DNA of 42,007 bases, from positions 1 through 42,007 of the forward strand of contig JADGQC010000004.1 in assembly GCA_017882125.1 (NCBI GenBank), written 5' to 3'. Made by a program: the position numbers and the translations under genes. The notes beneath the pieces are model-generated. The model had not been told where the DNA came from, made no database searches, and was given only the letters and a program-made list of their open reading frames with translations. Each line of letters begins with the position of its first letter. The first letter of the stretch is position 1. The stretch comes from Anaerolineales bacterium. Lineage in GTDB: Bacteria > Chloroflexota > Anaerolineae > Anaerolineales > Villigracilaceae. This document shows, one piece after another, positions 34,814 through 42,007 of the stretch.

Positions 34814-35845
34814 ATGAGCGAAAAGTCCGTCCTGGTAACCGGCGCGTGCGGAGAAATCGGCCAGGCCCTGGTCCAAAGCCTGAATAAGCGCGGCTACCGC
34901 ATCTTCACAGCCGACCTGGTCTCGCTGCCTGAATCGATCAAGAACCTGCCGGCAGAGCATATCCAGGGTGACCTGGTGAACCGCATCAAGATATTTTACG
35001 ATTATGATTTCGATCTCATCTTCCACCTGGCTGCTTCGCTCTCATCGAAGGCGGAAGTTGCCACCGAGGATGCCCATCGCATCAACGTGGAAGGGACCAT
35101 GCAATTGCTGCTCCTGGCTGCCTACAAGTCCGAGAAGCTCAATAAGCCGGTTAAATTCATGTTCCCCAGCTCCATCGCCGCTTACGGCTTCCCGGACCGG
35201 GCTACAAAGCATGCCGCCGGGAACGTTAAAGAAGATGAGTGGAATACCCCGCACACCATGTACGGCTGCAACAAGCTCTATTGCGAAAAGTTGGGGGTGT
35301 ATTACAGCCGCTACTGCGGTCAGCGCCACCTTGATCCAGTCCCACCCACCATGCTCGACTTTCGTGCCATCCGCTTCCCTGGGCTGGTGAGCGCCTTTAC
35401 CATCCCGAGCGGCGGAACGAGCGATTATGGTCCCGAGATGCTGCATTCTGCCGCGGCCGGCAAACCTTACGCCTGCTTTGTGGATGCCGAAACGCGCATT
35501 TCATTCATGGCCATGCCGGATGCAATCAAGTCCCTGCTCATGCTGATGGATGCACCCCGCGAAACCCTCTCCAGCCAGGTTTACAACATCGCTGCATTCA
35601 GCCTGACCGCCGGAGAGTTCCGCCAACGGGCACTGGGGGCTTTCCCCGAAGCACAGATCACCTTCGCGCCCAACCCGCGCCGCCAGGGCATCGTGGATTC
35701 ATGGCCGGAGGATGTGGACGACACCCTGGCTCGCAAGGATTGGGGCTGGAAACCGGAATACGATGTGGATAAATTTTTTAACGAATACTTCCTGCCCGCG
35801 ATCAAAAAACGGTACCAGAGGCCGAGCACCCGTACAATAGAATAA
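34814..35845 (+). CDS. NAD-dependent epimerase/dehydratase, L-threonine 3-dehydrogenase-like
   Basis: 343 residues, extended short-chain dehydrogenase. The NAD loop VTGACGEIGQAL is at about 8-19, and the catalytic Ser and YxxxK are in FPSSIAAYG and MYGCNKLYCEK. The later RAIRFPGLVSAF and GGTSDYGPEML resemble the SDR-type threonine dehydrogenases (oxidation of L-threonine to 2-amino-3-ketobutyrate) more than UDP-galactose epimerases. The KEDEWNTPHTMYG insert is also seen in that group. A Shine-Dalgarno AAAAGGAG precedes the ATG. It ends at a hairpin shared with purA. Confidence 0.75.
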   Translation: MSEKSVLVTGACGEIGQALVQSLNKRGYRIFTADLVSLPESIKNLPAEHIQGDLVNRIKIFYDYDFDLIFHLAASLSSKAEVATEDAHRINVEGTMQLLLLAAYKSEKLNKPVKFMFPSSIAAYGFPDRATKHAAGNVKEDEWNTPHTMYGCNKLYCEKLGVYYSRYCGQRHLDPVPPTMLDFRAIRFPGLVSAFTIPSGGTSDYGPEMLHSAAAGKPYACFVDAETRISFMAMPDAIKSLLMLMDAPRETLSSQVYNIAAFSLTAGEFRQRALGAFPEAQITFAPNPRRQGIVDSWPEDVDDTLARKDWGWKPEYDVDKFFNEYFLPAIKKRYQRPSTRTIE

Positions 35846-35880
35846 ATGATAGAGACCGCCAAAAGGCGGTCTCTATCATT
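35845..35880. terminator. Bidirectional terminator
   Basis: AATGATAGAGACCGCC (35845-35860) pairs perfectly with 35865-35880 around AAAA, 16 bp. It lies between the convergent SDR gene and purA. Confidence 0.9.
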
Positions 35881-35905
35881 AACCCAATAATTTATGCCCA
35901 GAAAA

Positions 35906-37198
35906 TCATGAATGAGGAACGATTTGTTCCCTCTCCGCCCCCACGCTCACCAGCCGCACCGGCACCCCTGCCAGGGAAGCCAATCGGTCGAGATAGGTCT
36001 GTGCGGCTTTCGGTAAATCATTCCATTCGCGCACATCAGAAACGTTCTCGCTCCACCCGGGGAGTTCTTCGAAAACCGGCTCGTATCGGCGCGGATCCGC
36101 CGGGCCGAAGGGCAAATCGGTGAACTCCCCGTCTTGCCCACGGTAGGCGCGGCACAACTTGATGCTTTCCAATCCACTCAGGATATCCAGCTTGGTGACG
36201 GCCAGTTCGTGGATCCCGTTAATCCGGGTTGCATATCTCAACAAAACCCCATCCAGCCAGCCAACCCGGCGCGGCCGCCCGGTGGTGGTGCCGTATTCGT
36301 CCCAGGGATGCTCGCCTGTGCCGCGCAGTCGCAGGGCCAGGTCATCGAAGACCTCGGTCGGGAATGGGCCGGAACCGACCCGCGTTTGGAAGGCTTTCAC
36401 CACACCGATCACACGGGCATCGCGGGCGGCATCCAGTCCCAGGCCGAGACCGGTTAATGCACCCGGAGCCGTGGTATTTGACGAAGTGACGAATGGATAA
36501 GTTCCTAAATCTATATCGAGCAGAGTCCCCTGCGCCCCTTCCACCAGGACTTTTTTTCCGGCTTGCAATGCCGTGTGCAGTTCCAGCGACGTGTCGGCAA
36601 TATAAGGTTCCAGGCGCGCGGCAACTTTCCGGTACTGATCGCAAATTTCTGCGGAATCGAGTTCAGGGGCGCCCAGCATGCGCAGGGTGCGGTTTGACTC
36701 GGTAATATGGTCTTCGATCCGGTCGCAGAAATCCGGAGCAAGGCTGTCGCCCACGCGCACCCCGCGGCGGGTGGCCTTATCAGTGTATGCGGGACCGATG
36801 CCCCGCCCCGTAGTGCCGATACTGCCCTTGCCTCTTTGTGCTTCGAGAGCCCTGTCGAGCGCCTGGTGGGCAGGCGTGATCAGGTGGGCCGCATACGAAA
36901 TGCGCAGCCGCTCCGGTGTCACCGAAATCCCAGCCTGGCGCAGAAAGTCCATTTCTTCAAAAAGTGTGGTTGGGTTGACCACCATTCCGTTCCCCAGGAT
37001 GGCAATGATTTGTGGGTGGATGATCCCGGAGGGAATCAGATGCAGTTTAAAGATCCGGCTTCCAACTGTAACCGTATGCCCGGCATTATCACCGCCATTA
37101 TAGCGTGCGGAAAAATCTGCCTGCTCGGCAAACCAGTCTACAATGCGACCTTTGCCTTCGTCCCCCCATTGTGCGCCCACGATCACTTGCAGGGTCAT
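35906..37198 (-). CDS. purA: Adenylosuccinate synthetase
   Basis: Joins IMP and aspartate with GTP to form adenylosuccinate, the first step from IMP to AMP. 430 residues, a normal length. The N-terminal GTP loop VGAQWGDEGKG (7-17) holds catalytic Asp13, and NGGDNAGHTV has the catalytic His. KGSIGTTGRGIGPAY and TSSNTTAPGAL are further family blocks. GAAGGAG precedes the ATG at 37198. No purine-operon neighbours are present; it stands alone and diverges from a surface protein gene. Confidence 0.98.
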   Translation of the reverse strand: MTLQVIVGAQWGDEGKGRIVDWFAEQADFSARYNGGDNAGHTVTVGSRIFKLHLIPSGIIHPQIIAILGNGMVVNPTTLFEEMDFLRQAGISVTPERLRISYAAHLITPAHQALDRALEAQRGKGSIGTTGRGIGPAYTDKATRRGVRVGDSLAPDFCDRIEDHITESNRTLRMLGAPELDSAEICDQYRKVAARLEPYIADTSLELHTALQAGKKVLVEGAQGTLLDIDLGTYPFVTSSNTTAPGALTGLGLGLDAARDARVIGVVKAFQTRVGSGPFPTEVFDDLALRLRGTGEHPWDEYGTTTGRPRRVGWLDGVLLRYATRINGIHELAVTKLDILSGLESIKLCRAYRGQDGEFTDLPFGPADPRRYEPVFEELPGWSENVSDVREWNDLPKAAQTYLDRLASLAGVPVRLVSVGAEREQIVPHS

Positions 37199-37260
37199 TT
37201 CATCTCCTTCCCGGGTTTGCAGATGGGAATATTAACCATTCCAGACTTATCTGCCAGTGC

Positions 37261-37269
37261 ATTATATCA
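37261..37269 (-). promoter_or_regulatory. Extended -10 promoter of purA
   Basis: On the minus strand TGATATAAT combines TGn with a consensus TATAAT (37261-37266). The leader to purA would be about 56 nt. No -35 is needed for an extended -10; none is clear. Confidence 0.6.
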
Positions 37270-37287
37270 AGGGCTTGGGCGATGGGG

Positions 37288-37293
37288 TATAAT
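37288..37293 (+). promoter_or_regulatory. -10 element of the LysM protein gene
   Basis: Consensus TATAAT (37288-37293) preceded by GGGG, 16 nt before the ATG at 37310. It is back-to-back with the purA promoter, with 21 nt between the two -10 hexamers. The mRNA leader would be only about 9 nt. Confidence 0.55.
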
Positions 37294-37309
37294 CTTTGCC
37301 AGTGATTCC

Positions 37310-38113
37310 ATGAAGATTAAAGCTCTTTTGCTCGCCAGTGTTCTCTTGATCCTGCTTGGTTTTGTTTCAATTTCTGCCAGCGTGCAGGCTTCTCCCGGTG
37401 AACCTCTGAGCGGTTACCCTTCGCCGACGCCCCAGCCGGACGGACAGATCATTTACATCGTTAAAAGTGGGGATACCTGCACATCTTTATCCATAATATA
37501 TGGGGTTACGCTGGAGTATCTGCAGACTACCAACAATTTGGACGCGAATTGCACCCTGCGTGAAGGACAAAGGTTGACCCTGGGCGTCGGGGCGTCAGCC
37601 GCTGCCTCCCCCACACCCGGACCTTCGCCGTCCCCCACTCAAGTTCTTCCAACTGCCACCCCGGGTGTTGGCGGCCTAGCCCAGGTTTGTGTGCTGGTTT
37701 ACGATGATATTAACGGGGATGGCTTGCGCCAGTCGACCGAAGTTGCGATTGCCGGTGCAGCAGTCAGTCTCACCAGCCTGGATGGGTCTTATTCGAAGAC
37801 CCTGACCACGGTCATCAACCCGGATGCCACTACCTACCAGGGCACATGTTTCGCAGACGTGCCCATGGGGCAGTATAACGTTAGTGCCGCAGCGCCGGAT
37901 GGCTATAACCCGACGATTGATCTGACCTCCAAAATTGTGATCACCGCCGGCGATATCGCCTATATTGACTACGGTGCGCAGTTAAAAACCGTGACTGATC
38001 CCGGCAACCTTTCCGACAAACGTTCGCCGCTCATGGGGATTCTCGGAGCAGTGTTCTTATTGGCAGGGATCGGGATGGGAGTTTATGTCTTGAGTTTGCT
38101 GAGAAAAAAGTAA
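37310..38113 (+). CDS. Secreted or membrane-anchored LysM protein with an SdrD/Cna-B-like domain
   Basis: 267 residues. The signal peptide is MKIKALLLASVLLILLGF plus about 15 residues. A LysM domain follows (about 48-92, YIVKSGDTCTSLSIIYGV ... LREGQRLTL), then a Pro/Thr/Ser linker. A Cna-B/SdrD-like beta domain starts VCVLVYDDINGDGLRQSTE (about 127-145, with the Ca-binding-like DxNxDG). A C-terminal membrane helix ends in Arg/Lys. LysM binds peptidoglycan or chitin-like glycans, so the protein likely bridges membrane and wall or sheath. The start was chosen at the signal peptide; a longer open frame upstream crosses the promoter and the purA start. Confidence 0.85.
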   Translation: MKIKALLLASVLLILLGFVSISASVQASPGEPLSGYPSPTPQPDGQIIYIVKSGDTCTSLSIIYGVTLEYLQTTNNLDANCTLREGQRLTLGVGASAAASPTPGPSPSPTQVLPTATPGVGGLAQVCVLVYDDINGDGLRQSTEVAIAGAAVSLTSLDGSYSKTLTTVINPDATTYQGTCFADVPMGQYNVSAAAPDGYNPTIDLTSKIVITAGDIAYIDYGAQLKTVTDPGNLSDKRSPLMGILGAVFLLAGIGMGVYVLSLLRKK

Positions 38114-38133
38114 CCAGTGGTAAATAAAAAATC

Positions 38134-38167
38134 AGACGGGCTGTGTGTACACACTGCCCGTCTTGTC
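38134..38167 (+). terminator. Terminator after the LysM gene
   Basis: AGACGGGC (38134-38141) pairs with GCCCGTCT (38156-38163), with an inner GTGTGT/ACACAC self-complement, followed by TGTC. It probably serves both convergent genes. Confidence 0.7.
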
Positions 38168-38197
38168 AGTCGTTGATTTAGATGTCCGGTTTCCAAG

Positions 38198-39349
38198 TCA
38201 GACTACATTGTATTCCCGGATTTGACGACCCTCCGCGAACCTGGCCAGGTCCAGGAATGAAACGTCCAGGCTTTGGAATTTTCCATCCAGGATGCACTCC
38301 GCCATTAATTTGCCCGAGATCGGGCCATGCATGAAACCGTGACCTGAAAAACCAGCGACGATAAAAAAGCCCTCCACGGAGGTTTTTCCATAGATTGGAT
38401 GCGCATCGGGGGTGACTTCATACAACCCGGCCCAATGAGAAAGCAAGCCAACCTTCTCCAGGCAGGGCATGCGTGCAATCGATGCCTCAAGGTTAACCAT
38501 CTCAAAGGCTTCGTCCACGTTTTGGTCGAACCCGGCTTTTTCATTGTTGTTTGACATGCCGGTCAAAATGCCATCCCCTTCCCGGTGAAAATATAGCGAC
38601 TGTGCGAAATCCAATACGAAAGGAAAATCCGCCGGCACTTCGGGAATGGGGGTGGTGGTCATGATCTGCCTGCGGTATGGCTCGATGGGCACCGTGACTC
38701 CCGCCATCCGGCCAATCACGCCAGCCCAAGGACCCGCCGCGTCCACGATCACGGGCGCGGAGATCGTCCCCTGGTTTGTCTCTACGGCAATGATTTTCCC
38801 TGATGCAGCTTTTATGCCGGTCACCTCAACTTTATTAAGGCATCGCACTCCCAATCGCTGTGAGGCGCCTATATATCCCATAACAACGCTGTTGGGGTCC
38901 ACCAGTCCGTCGTCCCTATTAAATGATCCTGCCAGGGCATCCTCAAAACGCATCAATGGCAGGCGCTTGTGGATTTCATCGGGGGTCAACCACTGGGTAT
39001 GGACGCCGAGGCTTTGTTGCATCTCCAGGCTGTGCCGGAATGTTTTGACATCCTCGGGAGTGGTAAGGACAAACAGGTAACCGCATTTACGCAAGTTAAT
39101 ATCCTGGCCGATTTCATCCTTGAAGCGGTCAAGCATGGGCAAGCTTTGCAGGGATAGGCGAACGTTGACCTCGGTGGAGAATTGATACCGGACTCCACCG
39201 GCGCAGCGACCTGTGGCTTCCTGTCCAAAAAATTCATCTTTTTCAAGAAGCAGGATGTTCTTTTGGCCGCGCAGAGCAAGATGATAAGCCGTGCTTGCGC
39301 CCATCACTCCGCCTCCGATAATGACGACCTCAGCTGTTTTGGGGACCAT
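38198..39349 (-). CDS. FAD-dependent amine/amino-acid oxidoreductase (DAO family)
   Basis: 383 residues. The FAD dinucleotide loop VVIIGGGVMGASTAYHLA is at about 8-25, followed by the LLEKDEFFGQEATGRCAGG block typical of sarcosine oxidase beta-type and glycine-oxidase-like enzymes. Near the C terminus GFFIVAGFSGHGFMHGP is the second FAD contact. Substrates in this family are secondary or D-amino acids; which one cannot be read here. The ornithine-cyclodeaminase-family gene upstream reads in the same direction, so both may serve catabolism of proline-like or D-amino acids. Confidence 0.88.
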   Translation of the reverse strand: MVPKTAEVVIIGGGVMGASTAYHLALRGQKNILLLEKDEFFGQEATGRCAGGVRYQFSTEVNVRLSLQSLPMLDRFKDEIGQDINLRKCGYLFVLTTPEDVKTFRHSLEMQQSLGVHTQWLTPDEIHKRLPLMRFEDALAGSFNRDDGLVDPNSVVMGYIGASQRLGVRCLNKVEVTGIKAASGKIIAVETNQGTISAPVIVDAAGPWAGVIGRMAGVTVPIEPYRRQIMTTTPIPEVPADFPFVLDFAQSLYFHREGDGILTGMSNNNEKAGFDQNVDEAFEMVNLEASIARMPCLEKVGLLSHWAGLYEVTPDAHPIYGKTSVEGFFIVAGFSGHGFMHGPISGKLMAECILDGKFQSLDVSFLDLARFAEGRQIREYNVV

Positions 39350-39445
39350 AATTACTTGAATTACTCCTCTCTTTGTAGCTCACAGCATTTTTACTGCGAA
39401 AGTATCCTGTACACAACCGATTGATAACGACTGGTAAACTTGGGC

Positions 39446-39477
39446 GATAAAACGCCCAACCAGGTGGGCGTTTTATC
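39446..39477 (-). terminator. Hairpin terminator after the cyclodeaminase-family gene
   Basis: GATAAAACGCCCA (39446-39458) pairs with TGGGCGTTTTATC (39465-39477), 13 bp, loop ACCAGG. It lies 20 nt from the stop of the gene transcribed from the right. Confidence 0.75.
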
Positions 39478-39497
39478 AAATGATAAGCCTCAGGACA

Positions 39498-40472
39498 TTA
39501 CAGCGGCAGCCAAGTGCCGATCTCCTTCGCCATTGCACGCCGGTAAATTTCGGGTGCGATCGCCATATCGTCCATGGCGAGGCCCAGGTTGATCGCCAGG
39601 TTTCGTTCTTTGTCAGAGCCCCGCCCTGGTTTTTGACCAGTAGCCAGTTGTCCCAGGTCTGCATATGGAGCAGGGGTCTGGGAAAAATATCCGCTCTCTC
39701 GGTAATATTCGAACTGGGCGTGGTCGTCTGTGCTGATCCGGTCCATTTGGGCCATGGCTGGTCCGGTCCAATACGAATCAAAATCTACTGCGGAACCAAA
39801 CCCGCCGGGTTTTAACCAGTCTTTTTCAATGGTTGGCGTGGGGTGCTTGAGGATCGGGCCGGAGGTCACAACCAGGTCGCTTGCCATTACGGCTTCCTTG
39901 GGACTCTTGGCGGGCAGGATTTCAAATTTAAATTTCTTCTTCATTTCCGTTATGAACTTCGCCTGGACTTCCGGCAGAATGTCATAGGCGTATGCCCGCT
40001 TTAGCGGGAAAATACTTGCAAGCGCCTCCAGGTTGGTGCGCCCCTGCACGCCGCATGCCAGGATCGCAGCTACCTCGCTGTTTGGACGCGCCAGGTATTT
40101 GGCAGCCAGCCCGGTGGCAGCGCCGGTACGATAAGCGGTGATCCAGGTGCAGTCCATCACCGCGTAGGGGATCCCGGTCTCGTCCTCGTTGAGGATAAGC
40201 AACCCGGTAATGTAGGGCAGCCCGCGCTTGAAATTTTCGGGATAACCACTCACCCACTTGATTCCCGCAGAATGTAGTGAGGGAATAAACGCAGGCATGG
40301 CGTGGATGAAGGCATCGGGCATGGTGTGGATCCCGGGCTTGGGCGGCATTTCCACCTTTCCGTTCCCTTTTTCCTTAAAGGCTTCTTCTAGAAGTTTCAA
40401 AATGGTCGGCATGTCGAGCGCAACTTTTTCGACGTCGGCGCGTGATAGGTAAAGCATTCGTTGTTCAGCCAT
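39498..40472 (-). CDS. Ornithine cyclodeaminase / alanine dehydrogenase family enzyme
   Basis: 324 residues, usual length for the family (mu-crystallin-like, NAD(P)-dependent). Visible marks are GIKWVSGYPEN (substrate-binding Lys), WITAYRTGAATGLAAKYLAR, and the NAD loop ACGVQGRTNLEAL (about 139-151). Members deaminate ornithine to proline, or reduce cyclic imines or ketoacids, so substrate and direction are not certain. The gene has an inverted-repeat operator candidate at its promoter. It is next to an FAD amine oxidase and a branched-chain amino-acid transporter. Confidence 0.87.
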   Translation of the reverse strand: MAEQRMLYLSRADVEKVALDMPTILKLLEEAFKEKGNGKVEMPPKPGIHTMPDAFIHAMPAFIPSLHSAGIKWVSGYPENFKRGLPYITGLLILNEDETGIPYAVMDCTWITAYRTGAATGLAAKYLARPNSEVAAILACGVQGRTNLEALASIFPLKRAYAYDILPEVQAKFITEMKKKFKFEILPAKSPKEAVMASDLVVTSGPILKHPTPTIEKDWLKPGGFGSAVDFDSYWTGPAMAQMDRISTDDHAQFEYYRESGYFSQTPAPYADLGQLATGQKPGRGSDKERNLAINLGLAMDDMAIAPEIYRRAMAKEIGTWLPL

Positions 40473-40512
40473 TTGATTTCCTTTCTCTTGATTGGGTGCT
40501 TGAATTTGTTTT

Positions 40513-40535
40513 ATCCATATGGACTATGGATTATA
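40513..40535 (-). promoter_or_regulatory. Promoter with overlapping inverted-repeat operator candidate
   Basis: A consensus -10 TATAAT on the minus strand (40530-40535) partly overlaps ATCCATA-TGGAC-TATGGAT (40513-40519 and 40525-40531), a 7-bp inverted repeat. TCCATATGGA (40514-40523) is itself a perfect palindrome. A dimeric repressor bound here would block transcription of the cyclodeaminase-family gene. Confidence 0.5.
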
Positions 40536-40577
40536 AACATTTAGATAGCATATAACAAATGATATTAATCAATTTAT

Positions 40578-40648
40578 CGGGTGGTTAATCCACCAGTTTG
40601 AAGTGAATTGACCACCCGCAGGCTCTCTTCGCAGGTTGCGAAGAGAGC
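40578..40648. other. Intergenic hairpins downstream of livF
   Basis: GCTCTCTTCGCA (40622-40633) pairs with TGCGAAGAGAGC (40637-40648), 12 bp. CGGGTGGT (40578-40585) pairs with ACCACCCG (40611-40618), with an alternative local GGTGG/CCACC hairpin (40580-40594). Neither has a clear T run. Together they probably terminate the transporter transcript or protect its end. Confidence 0.5.
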
Positions 40649-40706
40649 TGTTCAATCCATTGAAAAGATGGCGGTGATTGATTGACTATCTCGGCTTGGA
40701 AACCCT

Positions 40707-41420
40707 CTATTCCATGCCTAAGTATGATTTTTGGATCATCTTGTTCTTCTTGAGTTCCTCGGCCGTGTCCTGCACGACAATTTCTCCGGTCTGAAGGACA
40801 TAGCCGCGCGAGGCAATGCTAAGCGCCATGAGGGCGTTTTGCTCCACCAGCAGGATGGTGGTCCCCTCTTTGTTGATTTGAATGATCGTATCAAAAATAC
40901 TTTCCACCAGCACCGGCGCCAGGCCCATCGAGGGTTCATCCATCAAGAGCAGGCGGGGATGGGCCATCAGCGCCCGTCCCGTGGCAAGCATTTGTTGTTC
41001 ACCGCCCGAAAGCGTCCCCCCAACCTGTTTTCTTCGCTCCTTCAAGCGCGGAAACAGCGTAAATACGCGCTCAAGGTCGGCGGCAATATCCGGTCCGCTC
41101 TTGCGGGTGTAGGCTCCCATTTCAAGGTTTTCCGAGACCGTCAGCCGTGCAAAGATCCGCCTTCCCTCGGGCACCATCGACATCCCTTTAAAAATCAGGT
41201 CGTGAGGTTTAAAGGGAGCCAGGTCCTCCCCATCGAAGCGGACATGTCCCTCCCTCGGCTTCATCAGCCCGCTGATCGTGCGCAGGGTGGTGGACTTTCC
41301 GGCGCCGTTGGCGCCGATCAAGGTTACGATTTCACCCTTTTCAACGGTTAAAGAGATCCCTTTGAGGGCATGGATATTTCCGTAGTAAGAATGAATATTC
41401 TCTACTTCCAAAATAGGCAT
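40707..41420 (-). CDS. livF: Branched-chain amino-acid ABC transporter ATPase
   Basis: 237 residues from the ATG at 41420 (GGAGG 6 nt upstream). ATP-binding motifs are Walker A GANGAGKST (36-44), signature LSGGEQQMLATGRAL and Walker B LLLMDEPSMGLAPVLVE. The segments LEVENIHSYYGNIHALKGIS and VPEGRRIFARLTVSENLEMG are LivF-specific. It energises high-affinity uptake of Leu/Ile/Val or related substrates (amides, urea) with LivG, LivH, LivM and a binding protein. It starts 14 nt after livG. Confidence 0.93.
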   Translation of the reverse strand: MPILEVENIHSYYGNIHALKGISLTVEKGEIVTLIGANGAGKSTTLRTISGLMKPREGHVRFDGEDLAPFKPHDLIFKGMSMVPEGRRIFARLTVSENLEMGAYTRKSGPDIAADLERVFTLFPRLKERRKQVGGTLSGGEQQMLATGRALMAHPRLLLMDEPSMGLAPVLVESIFDTIIQINKEGTTILLVEQNALMALSIASRGYVLQTGEIVVQDTAEELKKNKMIQKSYLGME

Positions 41421-41434
41421 AATGGTCCTCCGCC

Positions 41435-42007
41435 TCAAGCTGCAGTCTGGGCTAAGCCAAGGCCGCTGGCGGCGCCTCGACCGAGATAAGCTTCGACCAC
41501 CCTGGGATTCTTTTGGATTTCCAGCGGGGTCCCTTCGGCAATTTTCTGACCAAAATCCAGCACGCTGATCTGCTCTGATATGCTCATGACCACCCGCATT
41601 TGGTGTTCGATCAGCAGGATGGTGATGCCTAGTTCGTCCCGCAGACGGCGGATGAAACTGACCATATCCTGGGTCTCGCTGGGGTTCATTCCGGCTGTCG
41701 GTTCGTCGAGTAGAAGCAGGGCTGGTTTGCTGGCGAGAGCCCGCCCGATTTCCAGGCGGCGTTGTTCACCGTAAGGCAGGTTCTTTGACAGCAGGTCGCC
41801 CTTGCCTTTTAAGTTGATAAATCCAAGCAGGCGGACGGCTTCATCAACCGCAGCTTTTTCCTCCCGGTTCGTGCGCGGATCCCGGAAGATCCCGCCCAGC
41901 AGCCCCGATTTCAGGTGAGGCTGCATTCCGACCAGGATATTTTCAACAACCGTCATATTCTTGAACAAGCGGATGTTCTGGTAGGTGCGGGAGATCCCCA
42001 GGCGTGT
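41435..42007 (-). CDS. livG: Branched-chain amino-acid ABC transporter ATPase, N terminus outside the window
   Basis: 190 residues of the C-terminal part are present; the open frame continues past the window edge, starting [36 protein letters not shown], the LivG-type signature [15 protein letters not shown] (in place of LSGGQ) and Walker [16 protein letters not shown] are visible, followed by [12 protein letters not shown]. Walker A is outside. It pairs with LivF. The C terminus is the usual LivG end with an Ala-rich tail. Confidence 0.93.
   Translation of the reverse strand, partial: TRLGISRTYQNIRLFKNMTVVENILVGMQPHLKSGLLGGIFRDPRTNREEKAAVDEAVRLLGFINLKGKGDLLSKNLPYGEQRRLEIGRALASKPALLLLDEPTAGMNPSETQDMVSFIRRLRDELGITILLIEHQMRVVMSISEQISVLDFGQKIAEGTPLEIQKNPRVVEAYLGRGAASGLGLAQTAA

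Noticed and set aside
36707-37309. Long in-frame extension of the LysM protein upstream of 37310
   Set aside because: It is antisense to purA and crosses both promoters; the signal peptide starts exactly at 37310.
40578-40648. Riboswitch or attenuator for the cyclodeaminase-family gene
   Set aside because: The hairpins lie downstream of livF and upstream of the promoter at 40530-40535 for the minus strand, so they are not in that gene's leader.

Overview
The window reads like chromosomal DNA of a filamentous, mostly heterotrophic bacterium, most likely a Chloroflexota of the Anaerolineae type. That placement is inference. It rests on the gene families present: an Eis-like GNAT, a 'quinate 5-dehydrogenase'-type protein, a CruF-like protein, Thr/Pro-rich surface proteins with a LysM domain, and F1-ATPase genes without F0 partners. 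There is no rRNA, CRISPR array, transposase or phage gene. Coding density is high. Many gene ends carry long perfect hairpins, several of them shared by convergent genes.

Layout. 1-4640: tRNA-Leu(CAA), then a manganese (yybP-ykoY) riboswitch with its terminator, glgC, and a Ca2+/Mn2+-type P-type ATPase. 4652-11316 (minus strand): an F1-ATPase operon atpA-atpG-atpD-atpC followed by an mreB-like gene and, after a terminator, a membrane protein. 11435-14823: a RecB/Cas4-like nuclease, tRNA-Pro(GGG), a membrane protein with a JAMM peptidase, and a divergent PlsY-like protein. 14827-15675: a metallo-beta-lactamase-fold hydrolase. 15798-23053: a promoter, a 30-codon leader ORF in a structured leader, two tandem terminators, then a five-gene run (GNAT, zinc-ribbon protein, HAD hydrolase, Eis-like GNAT, MFS exporter), then a separately promoted ABC exporter. 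23296-29312: small membrane protein, rsmI, phosphoglucose/phosphomannose isomerase, a PAP2 phosphatase overlapping a nucleotidyltransferase, a quinate-5-dehydrogenase-like protein, and a CruF-like protein. 29448-34611 (minus): a secreted transglutaminase-like protein, metK under a SAM-I riboswitch, a DNA methyltransferase with a possible restriction partner, and a lipoprotein. 34814-42007: a threonine-dehydrogenase-like SDR, purA divergent from a LysM surface protein, an FAD amine oxidase, an ornithine-cyclodeaminase-family enzyme, and livF/livG of a branched-chain amino-acid ABC transporter (livG runs off the window).

The most interesting parts are regulatory. Three RNA control elements are visible: the Mn2+ riboswitch placed before glgC rather than directly before the ATPase, the SAM-I riboswitch of metK, and an apparently undescribed leader at 15798-16056. 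In the last, a short translated ORF is enclosed by an 11-bp stem that covers part of its own Shine-Dalgarno. Two terminators then stand between the only visible promoter and the acetyltransferase/efflux genes. This resembles ribosome-mediated attenuation of antibiotic-resistance genes. Other oddities are an MreB-like protein with cysteine where the second phosphate-binding loop normally starts with aspartate, an ABC exporter with an insertion of about 50 residues in its nucleotide-binding domain, and a PlsY homologue lacking the usual Lys-containing glycine motif.
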